A DNA stretch of 64,000 nt from Cardinalis cardinalis (Eukaryota > Chordata > Aves > Passeriformes > Cardinalidae): the NCBI GenBank assembly GCA_014549065.1, contig JACDOX010000009.1, forward strand, positions 42,451 through 106,450, in the 5' to 3' direction. Shown here piece by piece: positions 60,700 through 64,000 of this stretch. Position numbers and translations under genes: made by a program. The notes beneath the pieces are model-generated. The model was not told the origin of the DNA, made no database searches, and was given only the letters and a program-made list of their open reading frames with translations. Every line of letters starts with the position of its first letter. Positions within the stretch are counted from its first letter, which is position 1.

Positions 60700-61330
60700 A
60701 ACTTTAGTTACCAGATGCCTTGACTTGATCTTTCCTACCTTCCTTTATAAGTCACTGTACATTCTGATTTACCTCCTTTCTAAGCTGTCTTAATTATTTT
60801 TTTCCATATAGCTTTTCCAGACATGTATGTTTCCTGTCTCAGAGTCCCTCTGTGACTGTTAAACCTTTCTCAGATANGACATACCTAAATACTGTAATCA
60901 ATTCTAGAACACTACTGACTTATTCAAGTGACATTGTAACTTTCAGGGTATTTATTTTAACCCATTTTCCTCAGTGAAGATTTTNACAAAGTTATCCACA
61001 TATGGTAAACAGCTCGTTTTCTCAGTCGATCACAATTAATTTAGATTTACTACTGAAGAGAATATATTGTTCCAAGTATTCCTGACATAAATTACACTGC
61101 TTTCATCAACAATGAGTTTTATTTGTCATGGTGTTACTAGTTCACCTAACTGCAGAAGAGCTCTCAGAAGTTTCTACAAGTCTTCTTTAGTTGTAACAAA
61201 TTCTTTTAATCTCACCAGAATATTTTTATTTCTCTACGTTATTGCTAATTTCCAAATGATAATGAACATATTAAATAACATCAGACCTAGGATCTATCCT
61301 TAGAGAATCCATGTTGTGACAAGATGAATC
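60700..61330 (-). mobile_element. probable ancient CR1 fragment
   Basis: Order and words near 61145-61315 (CTGCAGAAGAGCTCTCAGAAG, AAGTCTTCTTTAGTTGTAAC, AACATCAGACCTAGGATC, AGAGAATCCATGTTGTG) follow the old amniote CR1 consensus in reverse orientation. Heavily mutated, and the left part is weak. Confidence 0.45.
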
Positions 61331-61930
61331 NAGGAGATTTTTGTGTGTGATTCTAAACGCCTGAGATGCATAGTGAAATCCCTCATCCTAGGAAAAACAG
61401 ACTAAAGAAAAATTGACTTAATCTAAACCAAATGAGAGACAGTAGTTGCACAACCATTATCTGAGCCTTATTAGCCGGACACTTCCCATTCAGAAGTCAA
61501 AGATGGTCTGACTCAGGAAGTAGTACTAGTAAAAAATTAAAGACACTCCTAAGATTTTAGCCAGCTGTGACAATCTACACGAATTAAAATGAATGCTTCC
61601 TCCCATCAGTTTCACAGGCACACTGGGGGAAAGGGACATTCTGAATGAGTGGACTTGTCCCTCTCCCCATCACAGCCACTGCATCATGTTAATCCCACCT
61701 ATCACACTGTATCTTAAAAACCTTAAATATTTTTTCCCACCTCTCTCATTAAGAAGTTGTTAAAAAAAAGTTGTTCAATTATTTCAACAACTTTCTTTGC
61801 TGGCATTTATGAAAATATTATTTATAGTAGATATTTAAACTATACAGTATATATTTACTGTATTCTATGCATACCATTTAGTACATTATATAAATTCCAC
61901 ATATATTTACATATATAGAATCAGAATACA
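61331..61930. other. AT-rich spacer, nothing recognised
   Basis: No gene or named repeat seen. 61830-61925 is very AT-rich with TATATTTAC words. Confidence 0.5.
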
Positions 61931-62370
61931 TTTAGAATCCTAGAATGGTTTGGTTGGAAGGGCCCTTAAGATCGTTTCATTCCAACCCTGCTGCCATGGG
62001 CAAGGACACCTTCCACTAGACGAGGTTTCTCAAACCCCCATCCAACCAGGCCTTGAACACTTCCAGNGACGGACCCACAACTTCTCTGGACAACTTCTTC
62101 CAATGTGTCCCCACCCTCTGAGTGACTGTGTAACCTAAANCTACTCTCTTAAATTTTTAAAGCCATTCCCCTATGCCCAATCCCTGCATGCCCTTGTAAA
62201 AAGTCCCTTTCCAGCTCTCCTGTGGGCTCATTTTAGGTACAGGAAGGTGCTCTAAGGTCTCCCCAGAATCTCCTCCTCTTCAGGAGAAAACCACCAACTC
62301 TCTCAGCCTATCTGCATAGGACAGGTACTCCAGCCCTTTGATCATGCCCTTCCTCTATCTGAAGGCAAGA
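61931..62370 (-). mobile_element. CR1 LINE 3' fragment, second subfamily
   Basis: The plus strand reads TAGAATGGTTTGGTTGGAAG, GGCCCTTAAGATC, then CTGCCATGGGCAAGGACACC and TTCCACTAGACGAGGTTTCTC. This is the reverse complement of a CR1 3' end distinct from the neighbouring copy at 62436. Confidence 0.88.
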
Positions 62371-62435
62371 AACATTTCACTAGCCTAAAGAATTCTACTT
62401 TCCTCAAAAAAAAGATTCCTTATTTCCCACACAGA

Positions 62436-63285
62436 CTCATAGAATATGCTGGGTTGGAAGGGACCCNTCAGGATCATTGAGTCCAACTCCTGGCCCTGCA
62501 CAGCACCATCCTCAAAAGTCACATCATGTGCCTGAGAGTCCAAATGCTTCTTGAACTCTGTCAGGCTTGGTGCTGTGACCACTTCCCTAGGGACCTGTTC
62601 CAGTGCTGTGACCACTTCCCTGGGGACCTGCTTCAGTGAACAGGTCCCTGGGGACCTCTTCCAACCACTCTCTGGGTGAAGAAATTTTTACAAAAAAAAA
62701 TCTCTCTTCACACACCTTGAGGCCATTCCCTTAGGTCATGTCACTGGTCACCACAGAGAAGAGATCAGTGCCTGACCTTCCACTTCTCTCTGTGAAGGCG
62801 GGGGAGGGGAGGCTCCTCTTGGTCTCCTTCAGGCTGAACAAGAGGAGTGATCTCAGCTGCTTCTCACACAGCTTCCTCTCCAGACTTTCACCATCCTCGT
62901 GGCCCTCCTCTGGACACTCTAACAGTTTTATGTCTTTTTTATATTGTGGCACCCAGAACTGCCCCAACACTGGAGATGAGGCTGCCCCAGTCCAGAGCAG
63001 AGCAGAGCAGAGCAGAGCAGAGCAGAGCAGAGCAGGACAATCCCTCCCTTGCCCTGCTGGCCATGCTGTGCCTGATGCCCCCCAGGACAGGGTTGGCCCT
63101 CCTGGCTGCCAGGGCACTGCTGGCTCAGGTTCAACTTGCCACGGATCAGGATCCCCAGGTCCCCTTCCTGTTCATACACCCAGGGTTGTCCCATCCCTGA
63201 CACTTGACCTCATTAAATTTCACATGTCTGGTAATTGCCCAATCCTCTAATTAGTCCAGATCTTTCCCCAGGGCCTCTTTTAATG
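62436..63285 (-). mobile_element. CR1 LINE 3' fragment with expanded GAGCA tract
   Basis: The 3' end is at the left (AGAATATGCTGGGTTGGAAG). The internal order matches the copy at 14625-16232: AAGAGATCAGTGCCTGACC, TGGCACCCAGAACTGCCCC, and a CCCCCCAGGACAGGGTTGGCC block. It differs by a 33-bp tandem duplication (62571-62636) and eight GAGCA units (62995-63034). No intact coding frame remains. Confidence 0.92.
62995..63034. repeat. (GAGCA)8 pentanucleotide repeat within CR1
   Basis: Eight perfect GAGCA units. The corresponding site in the related CR1 at 15144-15158 has three. Confidence 0.95.
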
Positions 63286-64000
63286 TAAATAACTGAAGAA
63301 ACATGTATCTAAATCCAACCAGAATGTTTAAAGACTTATCTACAGAAAAAGATGCTCAAATAAGGGACTTCACAAGCTCTCTGAAGACACATGCTGTTGA
63401 GTGAAGTGTTCAGATTGCTTTAGAAAGAAAAATCATGTCCCAGCAGCATGTTATTCATTGAATAAAGCTTTAATAAAAATTGTAAAACATTATCATAATT
63501 ATAACCTATAGGGAAATTTTATAATTATTCAGGTTTTTAACAAATAGAGATCCTAAATGAAACACAAACAGAATGTTTATCCTCCTCTCTATTTCAATTC
63601 ATAATACACATATAATACATAATATATATTATCTATAATAATTTTTCATGTATATATGTACATTACATATATAGTAGGCTCTATTTTAAGGATACAAAAC
63701 TGAAACCTTAATCAAAGGACTTCTCACACTGCACATACTGAAATCCTATGTTCTTTCCTTTCTTGGTAAAAAAGTTTACCACTGCAAGTATGTAGTTTAT
63801 GCATGTACAAGCAAAAGAGCAAGAAGAGACATGGCCATATGTCACCATCTGGCTAACTAAAGCACAGTTGAAGAGCACGAAGTATTTTTCAGAAGTTATT
63901 TTAAACAAAATAAATAGGCTCTGAAAAATAGCTATGATGCAACATAGCAAAGGCAACAAAAGAGTTTCTGCAGGCTGTAAAGGGGACTAAAAAAAAAAAA
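63286..64000. other. right-edge AT-rich sequence
   Basis: No gene or named repeat seen. 63600-63680 is an AT-rich TATATAC-like stretch. The window ends in an A run. Confidence 0.5.

Noticed and set aside
62738..63250. 170-codon plus-strand frame with repeated Arg-Ala-Glu-Gln-Ser
   Set aside because: It is a CR1 antisense frame driven by the GAGCA repeat. The minus-strand frame there is a LINE relic.
1..64000. CRISPR arrays, operons, phage or bacterial defence genes, tRNA, rRNA
   Set aside because: None seen. The sequence is an intron-rich vertebrate locus.

Overview
This window is a piece of a vertebrate, almost certainly avian, nuclear genome. The base composition is AT-rich, exons are small and widely spaced with GT..AG introns, and nearly every recognisable dispersed repeat is a 5'-truncated CR1 LINE. 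Several copies carry the terminal repeat typical of bird CR1 (ATTCTGTG/ATTCTATG-like). I see no bacterial operon, CRISPR array, tRNA or rRNA gene. Single N bases are scattered throughout.

One gene dominates. ARMC3 (armadillo repeat containing 3) lies on the minus strand, with its start codon at 54810 and its stop at 4710-4712. I traced 17 coding exons by eye. Every junction is GT..AG, all phases agree, and the total is 2,457 nt (818 residues plus stop). The product has an ARM-repeat superhelix (about residues 15-520), a short charged linker (about 575-655) and a C-terminal EDR1-type domain (about 655-818). A probable untranslated 5' exon lies at 59218-59261. The promoter and true first exon are probably beyond the right edge or unrecognised. 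In mammals ARMC3 is flanked by PIP4K2A (5' side) and MSRB2/PTF1A (3' side). No exon of those genes was recognised here.

Layout from left to right. 1-3400: intergenic, nothing recognised beyond a GT repeat. 3416-4420: an unexplained minus-strand cluster of open, splice-flanked segments just 3' of ARMC3, including an 83-codon ORF that I cannot name. 4710-54810: ARMC3. Intron 13 carries a 1.6-kb CR1 with a reverse-transcriptase relic plus a GATA microsatellite. Intron 11 carries a very decayed CR1. Intron 9 (12.2 kb) has no recognisable CR1 and holds unique sequence with homeodomain/POU-like motif clusters. Intron 1 carries three CR1 fragments of different ages. 54811-64000: 5' flank or 5' intron with five CR1 pieces, a 22-bp perfect palindrome and AT-rich stretches.

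No clearly new molecular system is evident. The best leads are the unnamed exon-like cluster downstream of ARMC3, the repeat-poor intron 9 as a possible regulatory reservoir near the PTF1A neighbourhood, and an apparently missing linker exon in ARMC3 at the intron where a CR1 landed. All assignments come from reading the sequence and from memory of the families. No searches were run.
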